A DNA stretch of 64,000 nt from Novosphingobium indicum (GCF_014645195.1 NZ_BMLK01000015.1:51194-115193), one strand, 5' to 3'. Shown: positions 53,177 to 63,337, counted from the first letter of the stretch. A program made the numbers and translations. Notes: generated from the sequence alone by a model not told the origin.

Positions 53177-53624
53177 ATCCCGACTCCTGCGGCGCGCCAT
53201 AAAGGTCTTCCGCACGCGCCTCGAACGCCGCAACCATTTTGCGGAAAGCTTTGTCGAAATACTGCCCGGCAAGCTTTTCGAACAGCGCATTCCGGAACGT
53301 AAAGCGAACATCGAACTCGACATCGCAAGCGGTGTCGCTCACGGGATGGAAAGTCCACTTGTTGTCGAGATCACGCATGGGACCGTCGACGTAGTGGACG
53401 TTGATTTCGCGCGGGCGGACCTTCTCAACCCGTGAGGTGAACTTCTCACGCAGCGCCTTGAAGCCGACGAGCATGTCCGCGATCATTTCGCTGCCATCGT
53501 CGGATTTGACCCGCGTGGCCACCACCCAGGGAAGGAACTCCTGATAGCGGCCGACATCGGCGACGAGATCGAACATCTGCTCGGCGCTGTAGGGCAACCG
53601 GTGGACTTCGTGGATTCCCGGCAT
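53175..53624 (-). CDS. Coq10/RatA-type START domain protein
   Basis: 149-aa single START/polyketide-cyclase-like domain. Landmarks: LPYSAEQMFDLVADVGRYQEFLPWV near the N-terminus, REKFTSRV, the DGPMRDLDNKW stretch and the terminal helix FDKAFRKMVAAFEARA. Homologues are Coq10 (ubiquinone binding for respiration) and RatA (reported to hinder ribosome subunit joining in E. coli). The ubiquinone role is more usual in alphaproteobacteria. It lies 52 bp after lipA in the same direction. Confidence 0.9.
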   Translation of the reverse strand: MPGIHEVHRLPYSAEQMFDLVADVGRYQEFLPWVVATRVKSDDGSEMIADMLVGFKALREKFTSRVEKVRPREINVHYVDGPMRDLDNKWTFHPVSDTACDVEFDVRFTFRNALFEKLAGQYFDKAFRKMVAAFEARAEDLYGAPQESG

Positions 53625-53676
53625 GTTCAGGCCCTTGTCGCGGTGTTCAAGCTATGTCCGTGTACACCGGTGGACA

Positions 53677-54615
53677 TCAACGCTGTCCCCGCGCCAATCT
53701 GGCTTCACGCGCGGCACGCATTTGCGCGAAATCCTCGCCCGCGTGGTAGCTGGAGCGGGTCAGCGGGGTCGAAGCGACCTGCAGGAAGCCCTTGGCACGG
53801 GCAATTGCGCCATAGGCCTCGAAAGCCTGCGGCGTGACGAATTCCTTCACGTCCGCATGCTTGGGCGTCGGGCGCAGGTACTGCCCCATGGTCAGGAAAT
53901 CGATGTCGGCGCAGCGCATGTCGTCCATGACCTGATGAACTTCCAGCCGCTCCTCGCCCAGACCGAGCATGATGCCCGACTTGGTGAAGATCGACGGATC
54001 GTGGCGCTTCACCTCTTCCAGAAGCCGTAGCGACGCGTAGTAGCGCGCGCCGGGGCGAATGGTCGGGTAGAGCCGGGGCACCGTTTCCAGATTGTGGTTG
54101 TAGACGTCCGGACGGGCAGCGACGATCGCCTCGATCGCGGCCTGCATCTTGCCCCGGAAGTCTGGCGTGAGGATCTCGATCGTGGTGGACGGCGTCGTGC
54201 GACGCAGTTCCTCGATAACCTTCACGAACTGGCTCGCGCCGCCGTCGGGAAGATCATCACGGTCGACAGACGTGATGACGATGTGCTCCAAACCCATCTT
54301 CGCGGCGGCTTCCGCCACGTGTGCGGGCTCTTCGGTATCGACACGGTCGGGCATGCCCGTCTTCACGTTGCAGAAGGCACAAGCACGGGTGCAGGTGTCG
54401 CCCAGAATCATCACGGTCGCGTGCTTCTTGGTCCAGCACTCGCCGATATTGGGGCAAGCAGCCTCCTCGCACACGGTGTTGAGCTTGAGATCGCGCATCA
54501 GCTTGCGCGTTTCGCCATAGCCCTTCGTGGTAGGGGCCTTGACCCGGATCCAGTCGGGCTTGCGCTGCCGTTCAGGTTTGCTCTCGGGGCTCGGTGCAGT
54601 CGAAAGATCGTTCAT
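53677..54615 (-). CDS. lipA: Lipoyl synthase
   Basis: Radical SAM enzyme inserting two sulfurs into octanoyl groups on E2 and GcvH proteins. 312 aa. Auxiliary cluster cysteines in [12 protein letters not shown] (C-x4-C-x5-C), radical SAM motif CTRACAFC, and the C-terminal RSSY with Ser ligand are all present (TRSSYHAGE). It supplies the cofactor used by PdhC and LpdA elsewhere in this window. It is divergent from the carbonic anhydrase gene. Confidence 0.97.
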   Translation of the reverse strand: MNDLSTAPSPESKPERQRKPDWIRVKAPTTKGYGETRKLMRDLKLNTVCEEAACPNIGECWTKKHATVMILGDTCTRACAFCNVKTGMPDRVDTEEPAHVAEAAAKMGLEHIVITSVDRDDLPDGGASQFVKVIEELRRTTPSTTIEILTPDFRGKMQAAIEAIVAARPDVYNHNLETVPRLYPTIRPGARYYASLRLLEEVKRHDPSIFTKSGIMLGLGEERLEVHQVMDDMRCADIDFLTMGQYLRPTPKHADVKEFVTPQAFEAYGAIARAKGFLQVASTPLTRSSYHAGEDFAQMRAAREARLARGQR

Positions 54616-54711
54616 GGGGCCCAGATAGTCGCTTGGGCAGCCCCTTGCCAGTACGAATATCCCGGCTAAGGGATGCCATAGTCCTCAAAGCTAGATCACG
54701 GAGCCCCCCGT

Positions 54712-55362
54712 ATGTCCGAAACGAGCAGCGCGCTGGAACATCTCTTCGAAGGGTACCGCCGGTTTCGGGACAGCGGCTGGACCCCCCACCGCGAACGCTG
54801 GGCCCGTCTGCGCGAAGGGCAGCAGCCCGAAGTCATGATCATCGCCTGCTCGGACAGCCGCGTCGACCCCACGCAGATCTTCGATACTGACCCGGGCGAG
54901 ATGTTCGTCGTGCGCAACGTCGCCGCACTTGTTCCGCCGTTCGAAACCACCCCCGGTCATCATGGTGTGTCCGCTGCTCTCGAGTTCGCGGTTCAGGTTC
55001 TCAAGGTGAAGGAAATCGTGGTCATGGGCCACGGCATGTGTGGTGGCTGCAAGGCAGCGCTCACGCAGGAGCTTCACGGCGCCGAGCCCGGTGAAGGAGG
55101 TTTCATCGCCGACTGGATCGCCTTGCTGGATGAAGCTCGCGCGCCGGTAGCCGCTCAGTACGGCACCGAAGGGCGTCCCGCTGAAATTCACATGGAGCAG
55201 GCGGCGGTCAAGGTCAGCCTCGACAACCTGATGACCTTCCCCTGCATCCGTCGCAAGGTGCGCGACGGTGACCTGCGCCTGCGCGGTGCCTTCTTCGCGA
55301 TTTCCGATGGAATTCTGCACCTCATGGACGACCAGAGCGGCGAATTCGAACCGGTGACCTGA
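54712..55362 (+). CDS. Beta-class carbonic anhydrase
   Basis: Zinc enzyme interconverting CO2 and bicarbonate, 216 aa, cytoplasmic. Zinc ligands and catalytic dyad are clear: C46, D48 and R50 in ACSDSRVDP, then H107 and C110 in GHGMCGGC. The GGAG at about 54701-54704 precedes ATG 54712. No signal peptide. It stands alone, divergent from lipA, and its 3' end is followed by tandem palindromes and a bidirectional terminator. Confidence 0.95.
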   Translation: MSETSSALEHLFEGYRRFRDSGWTPHRERWARLREGQQPEVMIIACSDSRVDPTQIFDTDPGEMFVVRNVAALVPPFETTPGHHGVSAALEFAVQVLKVKEIVVMGHGMCGGCKAALTQELHGAEPGEGGFIADWIALLDEARAPVAAQYGTEGRPAEIHMEQAAVKVSLDNLMTFPCIRRKVRDGDLRLRGAFFAISDGILHLMDDQSGEFEPVT

Positions 55363-55367
55363 CCGCG

Positions 55368-55408
55368 GGACAGTCGATGTCCACCGCAGGACAAGCGATG
55401 TCCTGCGG
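55368..55408. repeat. Tandem GGACA-N5-TGTCC palindromes after the carbonic anhydrase gene
   Basis: Two 15-bp units, 55368-55382 and 55389-55403, each GGACA-N5-TGTCC and starting exactly 21 bp apart. The second extends to a perfect 10-bp hairpin arm (CCGCAGGACA 55384-55393 with 55399-55408). The sequence GGACAAGCGATG of the second unit also occurs at 60453-60464, upstream of trmFO. Confidence 0.6.
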
Positions 55409-55419
55409 CGACAGGCACG

Positions 55420-55454
55420 AAAAAGGGCGACGGGACATTCCCGCCGCCCTTTTT
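55420..55454. terminator. Bidirectional Rho-independent terminator
   Basis: GGGCGACGGGA (55425-55435) pairs with TCCCGCCGCCC (55439-55449) with one A-C mismatch and loop CAT, flanked by A5 on the left and T5 on the right. It separates the convergent carbonic anhydrase and TPR-like genes. Confidence 0.9.
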
Positions 55455-55480
55455 CTTGGTTCAGCTCTCGCTGAGGCCGA

Positions 55481-56839
55481 TCAGCTTGCGTCTGCCGGAG
55501 CAGCCGGCGCCGTCGGTGCAGCCGCAGTCGGTCCGGCCTTGCTCTTGGCATAGCCCGTCCACATGGTCGCCACGGGCGCAGTCGGCCCGGTCACCTTCGC
55601 GAAGTTCTGGATAGCCTCGGCATACTTTCCCTGAAGCGTCTGGGTGATGCCGAGACGCAGCGCGACCTTGTTGGCGTCGGCGCCGGGCATGCCCATCGCC
55701 TTGCTATAGAAGGTCTCGGCCTCTGCAGGCTTGTCATAGCTGAGGAAAACGTCCCCTGCACCCACGACCGTACCGGCATCTGCACCGGCCTTCGAGGCGT
55801 CCGAAGCGATCGCGGGCAGCGATGCACGGTCCTTGCCCACGCGGGCTTCGGTGTTTGTCTTGTCGGCCTCGACTTCCTTCTGGGTCAGAATGCCCTTGGA
55901 AAGACCGTCGTTGATGACCTTCAGCGCTTCACCCGGATAGGCACGGGGATCGACGTCCTCGATGTAGGTGAAGTAGTCGCGCTTTTCCTTCATCGCGTTG
56001 GTCAGGAGCTTCAGGCGCATCAGGTCAAGATCCTGCTGGCGCGGCAGAGCTGCGATCTGGCCCACAACCGATATCGCCACGTCCCAGGCGTCCGGGTAGT
56101 ACTGGCCGAGCATCGACGCGTACTTGGCCGACGGGGCAACCTGCTTGGCGGCGTAGGTCTGCTGCAAGGCATTGCGCAGCGTGGTCTCGCTGGGTGCCAC
56201 GCCCTTGGCCTGGGCAGTAGCGATCTCTTCGTCCGCCATCTGCACGACGGCCTCGTTGTTGCCGCTGCGCTTGTAGGCATCGACCAGTATCATCTCGAGC
56301 TGGTTGTTCGGATCCTGGAAGCCGGCATCCTTCGACGCCTTGAGGTAGCGGGCCGCGTTCGCCCAGTCCTGGAGCTGGTACGCGGTCACGCCGGCGTCGA
56401 AGTAGACGCTGCCCACCTTGTCCGCAGGAACCTTGCCGCTGTCCAGCATCATGGCGGTGCCCTTCTGCTTGAACGGGAGGTCCTTCGCGAGAATGCCGTA
56501 GTTACGCATAAGCTGGCCGAGTGCCATCTTGTCGTCGGGTGTCGTCGCAGTGGACACGGCCGCTTCGAAAGTGGCCTTACCGTCACCACCGAGTGCCGTA
56601 TCGATCTGGGTCTTTGCTGCGGCATAGTCGGCGTCACCCGCGCCAGCAGGAAGGCTCTTGGTAGCCTCGGTCATTGCCTGCTCGATCGGGGCGGCAGCCT
56701 TGCGGAATTCTTCCGAAAACTGCGGGCCTTCAGCCTTTTCCTTCTTCTTTGCCATTGCCGGCGGGGCCACTGCAACGGCCATGCCTGTGGAAAGCGCCAG
56801 CGCAAGAGCAACACGGGAAACAACGAATTTGCGAGCCAT
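55481..56839 (-). CDS. Secreted TPR-like repeat protein
   Basis: 452 aa from ATG 56839 (AGGAG about 10 nt upstream) with a signal peptide ending near PAMA (27-30). A Lys/Glu patch follows, then mostly helical sequence with TPR-like units such as YFDAGVTAYQLQDWANAARYLKAS, FLSYDKPAEAETFYSKAMGM and LRLGITQTLQGKYAEAIQNFAKV, and an Ala/Pro-rich C-terminus. I recognise no enzyme domain; such proteins usually scaffold envelope partners. It is monocistronic and divergent from gyrA. Confidence 0.82.
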   Translation of the reverse strand: MARKFVVSRVALALALSTGMAVAVAPPAMAKKKEKAEGPQFSEEFRKAAAPIEQAMTEATKSLPAGAGDADYAAAKTQIDTALGGDGKATFEAAVSTATTPDDKMALGQLMRNYGILAKDLPFKQKGTAMMLDSGKVPADKVGSVYFDAGVTAYQLQDWANAARYLKASKDAGFQDPNNQLEMILVDAYKRSGNNEAVVQMADEEIATAQAKGVAPSETTLRNALQQTYAAKQVAPSAKYASMLGQYYPDAWDVAISVVGQIAALPRQQDLDLMRLKLLTNAMKEKRDYFTYIEDVDPRAYPGEALKVINDGLSKGILTQKEVEADKTNTEARVGKDRASLPAIASDASKAGADAGTVVGAGDVFLSYDKPAEAETFYSKAMGMPGADANKVALRLGITQTLQGKYAEAIQNFAKVTGPTAPVATMWTGYAKSKAGPTAAAPTAPAAPADAS

Positions 56840-57158
56840 CAAGGCCACTCCTCTCAAGACTTAACTACAAAACGCCTGCCAGTAGGCGCCTGAAAACGGG
56901 CCGGCGCCGGTAGTGACGACGATTTGCCCCGTTTGCAACCTCTCGCTCGGATTAGTCATTCGCCACTGAACGCTGATTGAATACGATTCATCGCACCCGT
57001 TCAGAATTGTTGGCAAGTACGGCACCGGCACAGGTCATAAATGTGGAAAAAGCCGGATGGTTCCGCCCTTCAGGGCGCATCGGCTGTGGCTTTCACCTGG
57101 CGCTTGCCCTAGGGCAATCCATCACCTCTTTTCCGCAACAACCTGGCGATAGAACCGC
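56840..57158. promoter_or_regulatory. 319-bp gap between the TPR-like gene and gyrA
   Basis: Divergent intergenic region that must hold both promoters. I see no RNA gene, no convincing open frame with a ribosome-binding site and no strong terminator. Only short GC-rich inverted stretches (for example near 56884-56910) are visible. Confidence 0.5.
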
Positions 57159-59918
57159 GTGAGCGACGACACCGACATCATCGAACACACCGGCCCCGAA
57201 GGCGAGTACACCCGCGTCGACATCGTCGACGAAATGAAAACGAGCTATCTCGATTACGCGATGAGCGTGATCGTGAGCCGCGCGCTTCCCGATGTGCGCG
57301 ACGGCCTCAAGCCAGTGCACCGCCGCATTCTCTTCGCCAGCCAGGAAGGCGGCTTCGTAGCCGGACGGCCCTACCGCAAGTCGGCCAAGATCGTCGGCGA
57401 CGTCATGGGTAACTATCACCCGCACGGCGACAGCGCGATCTACGACGCCCTCGCACGCATGACCCAGGACTGGTCGATGCGGCTTCCGCTCATCGACGGC
57501 CAGGGCAACTTCGGCTCGATGGACCCGGATCCGCCGGCCTCGATGCGTTACACGGAAGCGCGCCTGGCCCGCGTCGCCAATTCGCTGCTGGACGATCTCG
57601 ACAAGGATACCGTTGATTTCGTCGAGAACTATGACGGTTCTCGACAGGAGCCTTCGGTTCTTCCCGCCCGCTTTCCGAACCTGCTGGTCAATGGCGCCGG
57701 CGGTATCGCGGTCGGCATGGCCACGAACATTCCGCCGCACAACCTCGGCGAAGTGATCGACGGCTGCTTTGCGATGATGGACAATCCGGGCATCTCCACC
57801 GAGGAGCTGTTCGAAATCATCCCGGGGCCGGACTTTCCGACCGCACCGCTCATTCTGGGTTCCAGCGGCGCCCGTGCGGCCTACACTACCGGTCGCGGTT
57901 CGATTGTCCAACGCTGCCGCCACATGATTGAGGAAGGCCGGGGCGACCGCCGGTCGATCGTGCTGACCTCGATGCCCTATCAGGTCGGCAAGTCCGGCCT
58001 CGTCGAGAAGATTGCCGAAGCCGCCAAGGACAAGCGGATCGAGGGCGTCTCCGACATCCGTGACGAATCCAACCGTGAAGGCGTGCGCGTCGTCATCGAG
58101 CTCAAGCGCGATGCCTCTCCCGAAGTCGTGCTCAACCAGCTCTGGCGCAACACGCCGGCGCAGTCGAATTTCCCCGCTAATATGCTCGCTATTCGGGGCG
58201 GACGCCCCGAAACCATGTCGCTTCGCGACATCATTCAGGCCTTCATCCAGTTCCGCGAAGAGGTCATCACCCGCCGCACCAAGTTCGAGCTGAACAAGGC
58301 ACGGGACCGGGCGCATATCTTGCTCGGCCTGGTGGTCGCCGTCTCGAACATGGACGAGGTCGTGGCGATGATCCGCGGATCGTCGAACCCGGCCGATGCC
58401 CGCGCCAAGCTTCTCGCCAAGGAATGGCCGATCGGCGACATCGCGCCTTACATCCGGCTGGTCGAGGCGATCGAGCCTTCGGCCGAGGAATCCGGTGGCA
58501 CCTACCGTCTGTCCGAGGCTCAGGTAAAGGCCATCCTCGACCTGCGCCTGCATCGCCTCACCGCGATGGGCCGCGACGAGATCGGCGACGAACTCAAGCA
58601 ACTGGCCATCGCCATCGAGGAATATCTCTCGATCCTCGCGGACCGCGTGAAGCTCTACGGAGTGATGCGCGAAGAACTGCAGGCCGTGCGCGATGCCTAC
58701 GCCACGCCGCGGCGTTCCGAAATCACCGCCGCTTTCGACGGGATCGAGGACGAGGACCTGATCGAGCGAGAGGACATGGTGGTGACCGTCACCATGGACG
58801 GCTACATCAAGCGCACCGCCCTCTCCACCTTCCGCGCGCAGGCACGCGGCGGCAAAGGCCGCGCCGGCATGGCCACCAAGGACGAGGATGCCGTGACGAC
58901 CATGTTCGTCACCTCGACCCACAATCCGGTGCTTTTCTTCTCGACCGCGGGCAAGGTCTACCGCCTCAAGGTCTACAAGCTGCCCGAAGGCGGCCCGACC
59001 ACGCGCGGACGGCCCATCGTCAACCTGCTCCCCGCGCTCGACAAGGACGAAACGATCCAGACGGTGCTCGCCCTGCCCGAGGACGAGGCGGAATGGAGCA
59101 AGCTGTCGGTCGTATTTGCCACGGCGCAGGGCAGCGTGCGCCGCAATGCCATGGATTCCTTCGCGAACATCCCGAGCAACGGCAAGATCGCGATGCGCTT
59201 CGACGAGGGCAGCGACGATCACCTGATCGGCGTGGCTCTGCTGGAAGCCAGCGACGACGTCCTTCTCGCGAGCCGTCAGGGCAAGGCCATCCGTTTCGCC
59301 GGCGACGACGTGCGCGAATTCACGAGCCGCACTTCCACCGGTGTGCGCGGCATGACGCTGAAGGATGGCGACAAGGTCATCTCGCTGTCGATCCTGCATC
59401 GGGTCGGCACAACGCCCGAAGAGCGCGAGGCCTATCTCAAGTTCGCCCCTTGGAAGGGCGAGAAGGAAGGCGAACCGGCGCTTTCCGCAGAACGTATGGC
59501 GGAACTGGCAGAGGCTGAGCAGTTCATCCTCACGGTCTGCGCCAACGGCTACGGGAAGATGTCGTCGGCCTATGAGTACCGTCGTACCGGACGCGGTGGT
59601 CAGGGTATCACCAATATCGACAATATCGCGCGCAACGGCCCGGTGGTGGCGAGCTTCCCGGCCGCACAGACGCAACAGCTCATGCTGGTGACCGATCAGG
59701 CCAAGTTGATCCGTCTTCCGCTGGAGACGCTGCGTGTCATCGGCCGTGGCTCCGCAGGCGTTCGCCTGTTCAACGTTTCCAACGGCGAACATGTCGTGAG
59801 CGCTGTGCGCCTCGACGAGGAAGCCGAAGAGGAAGTGGCGGAAGTCCTTGCCGATGAGACCGTGACCGACACGCCCCCTGCACCGGACGAACCCGAAGCG
59901 CCCGAAAGCGAAGACTGA
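57159..59918 (+). CDS. gyrA: DNA gyrase subunit A
   Basis: Breakage-reunion subunit of gyrase, 919 aa, from GTG 57159. The catalytic tyrosine is in [12 protein letters not shown]. The quinolone-resistance region reads [10 protein letters not shown], with Ser and Asp at the positions equivalent to E. coli S83 and D87, so the sequence looks quinolone-sensitive at these sites. The C-terminal beta-pinwheel includes the GyrA box QARGGKG. The last 40 residues are acidic. DUF952 follows 2 bp later. Confidence 0.97.
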   Translation: MSDDTDIIEHTGPEGEYTRVDIVDEMKTSYLDYAMSVIVSRALPDVRDGLKPVHRRILFASQEGGFVAGRPYRKSAKIVGDVMGNYHPHGDSAIYDALARMTQDWSMRLPLIDGQGNFGSMDPDPPASMRYTEARLARVANSLLDDLDKDTVDFVENYDGSRQEPSVLPARFPNLLVNGAGGIAVGMATNIPPHNLGEVIDGCFAMMDNPGISTEELFEIIPGPDFPTAPLILGSSGARAAYTTGRGSIVQRCRHMIEEGRGDRRSIVLTSMPYQVGKSGLVEKIAEAAKDKRIEGVSDIRDESNREGVRVVIELKRDASPEVVLNQLWRNTPAQSNFPANMLAIRGGRPETMSLRDIIQAFIQFREEVITRRTKFELNKARDRAHILLGLVVAVSNMDEVVAMIRGSSNPADARAKLLAKEWPIGDIAPYIRLVEAIEPSAEESGGTYRLSEAQVKAILDLRLHRLTAMGRDEIGDELKQLAIAIEEYLSILADRVKLYGVMREELQAVRDAYATPRRSEITAAFDGIEDEDLIEREDMVVTVTMDGYIKRTALSTFRAQARGGKGRAGMATKDEDAVTTMFVTSTHNPVLFFSTAGKVYRLKVYKLPEGGPTTRGRPIVNLLPALDKDETIQTVLALPEDEAEWSKLSVVFATAQGSVRRNAMDSFANIPSNGKIAMRFDEGSDDHLIGVALLEASDDVLLASRQGKAIRFAGDDVREFTSRTSTGVRGMTLKDGDKVISLSILHRVGTTPEEREAYLKFAPWKGEKEGEPALSAERMAELAEAEQFILTVCANGYGKMSSAYEYRRTGRGGQGITNIDNIARNGPVVASFPAAQTQQLMLVTDQAKLIRLPLETLRVIGRGSAGVRLFNVSNGEHVVSAVRLDEEAEEEVAEVLADETVTDTPPAPDEPEAPESED

Positions 59919-59920
59919 GC

Positions 59921-60277
59921 ATGACGGCGCCCGAGCATGACAGTGTCGCCTACAAGATCCTGACCCGCGAACAGCGCGACAGCCTGTTCGCGGACGGGAC
60001 GTTCTCAGGCGCCCCGATCGACCTGACCGATGGCTACATCCATATGTCGACGGCCGATCAGGTGCAGGGGACGCTGGACAAGCATTTTGACGGTCAGGAC
60101 GACCTGCATATAGCTGCCGTCGATCTCAGCGCCCTGGGCGATGTGGTCAAGTGGGAAGCGTCGCGCGAGAACGCGCTGTTCCCTCACATCTACGCAGCGC
60201 TGCCCCTCTCGGCGGTCATCGCCCATGGACCGGTTCACCGCGACGCGACAGGAACTGTCCAGCTCCCACGCGCCTGA
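59921..60277 (+). CDS. DUF952 family protein
   Basis: 118-aa small cytoplasmic protein starting 2 bp after the gyrA stop. The DUF952 landmarks are YKILTREQRDSLFADG, DLTDGYIHMSTADQVQGTLDKHF and the later VKWEASRENALFPHIYAALPL. The fold is related to ADP-ribosyl/tRNA phosphotransferase-like folds in structural classifications, but no activity is established. Probably co-transcribed with gyrA. Confidence 0.88.
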   Translation: MTAPEHDSVAYKILTREQRDSLFADGTFSGAPIDLTDGYIHMSTADQVQGTLDKHFDGQDDLHIAAVDLSALGDVVKWEASRENALFPHIYAALPLSAVIAHGPVHRDATGTVQLPRA

Positions 60278-60412
60278 TCCTTGGCCGTCGGTGGCAGATG
60301 CAGCCGCCGTGGTTTCGGCGAGAACCTGCGCCATAGCACCTGAGGGAAGCGCAAGCACCAAAGCCGCGATGCTTACCAACCGACTGGGAACGCTGCGAAA
60401 CAAGGTTCCCAT
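60278..60412 (-). other. Signal-peptide-like open segment, possible gene remnant
   Basis: On the minus strand an ATG at 60412 begins a stretch that looks like a signal peptide (RLVSIAALVLALPSGAMAQ) and about 30 further secreted-type residues, then runs into the antisense of DUF952 without family-like sequence. It may be the 5' remnant of a lost secreted-protein gene or a chance frame. The rest of the 207-bp DUF952-trmFO gap shows only the GGACAAGCGATG copy at 60453-60464. Confidence 0.25.
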
Positions 60413-60484
60413 CGCTGCCCGTTGACGCTGTGATGCCAACTTGGCCTCGACGGGACAAGCGATGAGGCGCTAAGGCGCCGCCCC

Positions 60485-61834
60485 ATGACACATGACATTC
60501 ACATCATCGGCGGCGGCCTTGCCGGCAGCGAGGCTGCCTGGCAGCTGGGACGCCGCGGCTTCAAGGTCCGTCTGTCGGAAATGCGCGGCAGCGGCGAACG
60601 CACGCCCGCCCATCACACCGATGGCCTTGCCGAACTGGTCTGCTCCAATTCGTTCCGTTCCGACGACGATGAGAAAAACGCGGTCGGCCTGCTGCATCAC
60701 GAGATGCGCCGCTGCGATTCGCTTATCATGGCCGCAGCCACGAAAGCCCAGGTTCCCGCAGGCTCGGCCCTGGCCGTGGATCGCGACGTGTTCTCCGCAG
60801 AAGTGGAAGCCCGCCTTGCCGCCCTGCCCAACGTCGAGATCGTGCGCGAACGTGTCGATACGCTGCCTGCAGCCGGCGCAACCATTGTGTCGACGGGGCC
60901 GCTGACCGCGGAAGCATTGGCCGGCTCGATCGGGCGGGCAACGGGCGCGGAGAGCCTCGCCTTTTTCGATGCCATTGCCCCGATCGTCTATCGCGACACC
61001 ATCGACATGGACATCTGCTGGATGGCGTCGCGCTGGGACAAGGGCGACACCAAGGATTACATCAACTGCCCGATGACCCGCGACCAGTACCTCGCGTTTC
61101 ACCAGGGGCTTCTCGATGGCGAGAAGACCGCATTCAAGGAATGGGAAGCCAATACCCCCTACTTCGACGGCTGCATGCCGATCGAGGTCATGGCCGAACG
61201 CGGTGTCGACACGCTCCGCTTTGGGCCGATGAAGCCGGTCGGGCTGGACAATCCCCATTGGGCGACGCCCGAACACCCAAACGGCCGCTGGCCTTACGCC
61301 GTCGTGCAACTCCGTCAGGACAACAAGCTCGGCACGCTGTGGAACATGGTCGGTTTCCAGACCAAACTGAAACACGCGGAGCAGGTGCGGCTGTTCCGGA
61401 CTATTCCGGGATTGGAAAAGGCCGAGTTCGCGCGATTGGGCGGCCTGCACCGCAACACCTTCCTCAATTCTCCCGTACTGCTCGATCGCCAGCTGCGGCT
61501 CAAGAGCGCGCCGCATGTCCGCTTCGCCGGGCAGATCACCGGATGTGAAGGATATGTCGAAAGCGCTGCTGTGGGCCTGATGTCCGGGCTTATGGCGGCA
61601 TCGGAACTGGCAGGACGCGAGTGGCAGGCTCCGCCGGCTACGACGGCCATGGGCGCCCTGCTCTCACACATCACCGGTGACGCAGAGGCCGACAGCTATC
61701 AGCCGATGAACGTCAACTTCGGGCTCTTCCCACCGCTGCACGACGTCAGGAAGAAGCAGCGCAAGGAGGCTTATACCGTACGCGCCAAGCAGGACATCAT
61801 GGGCTGGCTGGACAGCTTCGCCCCGGCTGCCTGA
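60485..61834 (+). CDS. trmFO: Methylenetetrahydrofolate-tRNA-(uracil-5-)-methyltransferase TrmFO
   Basis: Folate- and FAD-dependent enzyme that makes 5-methyluridine-54 in tRNA. 449 aa. The FAD-binding [14 protein letters not shown] (9-22) opens the protein. The catalytic Cys region CSNSFRSDD, the tRNA/folate segments ([38 protein letters not shown]) and the C-terminal [12 protein letters not shown] are typical. It uses folate instead of SAM, unlike TrmA. Its stop and that of the next convergent gene share the palindrome TGATCA. Confidence 0.96.
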   Translation: MTHDIHIIGGGLAGSEAAWQLGRRGFKVRLSEMRGSGERTPAHHTDGLAELVCSNSFRSDDDEKNAVGLLHHEMRRCDSLIMAAATKAQVPAGSALAVDRDVFSAEVEARLAALPNVEIVRERVDTLPAAGATIVSTGPLTAEALAGSIGRATGAESLAFFDAIAPIVYRDTIDMDICWMASRWDKGDTKDYINCPMTRDQYLAFHQGLLDGEKTAFKEWEANTPYFDGCMPIEVMAERGVDTLRFGPMKPVGLDNPHWATPEHPNGRWPYAVVQLRQDNKLGTLWNMVGFQTKLKHAEQVRLFRTIPGLEKAEFARLGGLHRNTFLNSPVLLDRQLRLKSAPHVRFAGQITGCEGYVESAAVGLMSGLMAASELAGREWQAPPATTAMGALLSHITGDAEADSYQPMNVNFGLFPPLHDVRKKQRKEAYTVRAKQDIMGWLDSFAPAA

Positions 61835-62293
61835 TCAGCATCGGCATTTGGCCTTCGGTTTGGGCCTTGGCGGAGCCGTGCGGGCAAATTCTTCCGGTGT
61901 GAGCCAGTCATTCCCGTCGACGTCCGCGTATTCGAACCTGTCGACGGTGGTGGCAGCCCATTCCTCGAACGTGAGCAGGTTGTTACCATCGGTATCGAGC
62001 CGCTGGAAACCCGATGTGCGCGTGGACAGCATCTCGTGACGGGTGATGCGCCCATCACTGTCGCGGTCGTACCGACCGAAACGGCGCTGTTCGCGTGTCA
62101 GTTCGGTCGCCACGGGCGGTTCCGGTCCGACCCTATCGCCAACGTCGGCGCTCGGAAGCTCCTCGGGAACGTCTGTTGCCTCGATTTCCGGGGGCGGAGC
62201 ACCCGCCTCCACGGCCGCGCGTCCCTGTAACCAGAACAGGCCGACACCAACCATCACGAGCGCTGCCAGACCTCCGAGCAGGAAGCGGTGCAT
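61835..62293 (-). CDS. Secreted or membrane-anchored EF-hand protein
   Basis: 152 aa with an N-terminal hydrophobic segment (FLLGGLAALVMVGVGLFWL, residues 4-22) that is either an uncleaved anchor or a signal peptide. An acidic Pro-rich spacer leads to three EF-hand loops: DRDSDGRITRHE, DTDGNNLLTFEE and DVDGNDWLTPEE, each with Asp/Asn ligands and the closing Glu. The C-terminus is basic with two Cys (PKAKCRC). Likely binds Ca2+ in the periplasm. Function unknown. Convergent with trmFO with no gap. Confidence 0.88.
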   Translation of the reverse strand: MHRFLLGGLAALVMVGVGLFWLQGRAAVEAGAPPPEIEATDVPEELPSADVGDRVGPEPPVATELTREQRRFGRYDRDSDGRITRHEMLSTRTSGFQRLDTDGNNLLTFEEWAATTVDRFEYADVDGNDWLTPEEFARTAPPRPKPKAKCRC

Positions 62294-62372
62294 ACGGGTC
62301 CCCCATTGTTACCCGGAGGATAAGCCGCGCCCGCGCGTCCGGCGAAATTACAAGTCTTTCATGGGAATGGCG

Positions 62373-63077
62373 TCAGAAACCGAGAAAGCCGAGACGCATG
62401 GCCTTGAGCATGGCCGCCGGAGAGAGCGCGGCAGCTTCATCGCCTTTCTCAAGGCGCCGGTGCGCCAGCCCATGCAGAACCAGCAAAGGCCGCAAGCTTC
62501 GCGATACGCGCGGTCGGCGGTCCTTGCCCTCTGCAACCAGCGCTGTAGCCGTCGAGCGCTCCTGCGAATGGCCCAGACGCATGGCCAGATCGGCAGCGGC
62601 CCATTGGCGGCCGAGGTGCGACGCGGCTTCCGCCTCCTGCTCCAGCGCCAGCGACCGCGCCAGCGCGGCGAAGGACGCAGCCCTTCCCTCGGCCATTTCA
62701 CGCAGCGCCCCGGGCGGCAGCGGCGCGGTTCCGGTCAGGGCTTCCCAACCATCTACCAGCGCCGACAGCGAACGATGTTGCCCGTTCCAGCTGCGCAGCG
62801 CCGCCAGCAGCGGCTCCCCTTCCGGCCATTCGTTTTCGTCACGGGTCAGCGTTTCCCGCCACCACGACAAGCGCAGTTGCGCCAGCATCGGCTCGCTCGA
62901 ATTGCGCAGCAGCCCGGCAAGCCGCGTATCGAGCGCGAAGAGCGCCAGCGTTTGCAGGCGCGCCTTTGCGGGGGCGTAGGCCAGAGCAAGGCGCGAAGCG
63001 GTCGGGAGGGACGCTACCAGCATCTCCTCCTGCGCGGAAGCCGAGGACGAACCGGATGGTTGAGCGGGATCTGACAC
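62373..63077 (-). CDS. Squalene/phytoene synthase-like protein, catalytic motifs missing
   Basis: 234 aa from GTG 63077. The helical prenyl-synthase fold is suggested by ALFALDTRLAGLLRNSSEPMLAQLRLSWWRETL; the PMLAQLRLSWWRE portion is the family's strongest match. True synthases have about 280-350 residues and two Asp-rich DxxxD motifs for Mg-diphosphate; I see neither complete. It resembles the non-catalytic NDUFAF6/complex-I-assembly branch more than carotenoid enzymes. Separated from the EF-hand gene by 79 bp in the same direction. Confidence 0.75.
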   Translation of the reverse strand: MSDPAQPSGSSSASAQEEMLVASLPTASRLALAYAPAKARLQTLALFALDTRLAGLLRNSSEPMLAQLRLSWWRETLTRDENEWPEGEPLLAALRSWNGQHRSLSALVDGWEALTGTAPLPPGALREMAEGRAASFAALARSLALEQEAEAASHLGRQWAAADLAMRLGHSQERSTATALVAEGKDRRPRVSRSLRPLLVLHGLAHRRLEKGDEAAALSPAAMLKAMRLGFLGF

Positions 63078-63337
63078 CCGGTCTATCTAGAAGTCTGTGT
63101 CGGGCATGCAAGCGGACGCAGGCGGCGCTGAGGTTTCGTTTACCATTTCACCCGCCACCCAAGGGATGCGTATGCCCGTTGCGGCTACAGGCATTCCGGA
63201 CCTTAGCCGCTTTCGTCGTTCCCGAGACCCGTGGCTGGGTCCACCAGGTTCAATCCCTGTTAACCATGCCCGTTTGCCGAAACCTTACGCGCCCAGGGTT
63301 ATGACCGAGGCTGGAACAACGCGGATTTCGACCCGGC

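Noticed and set aside
57093..59792. Very long open frame on the minus strand opposite gyrA (about 900 codons)
   Set aside because: High-GC antisense artefact: low-complexity composition, no family-like motifs, and complete overlap with an unmistakable gyrA.
62373..63077. Carotenoid or hopanoid biosynthesis cluster
   Set aside because: The single synthase-like gene lacks catalytic motifs and has no desaturase, cyclase or related neighbours.
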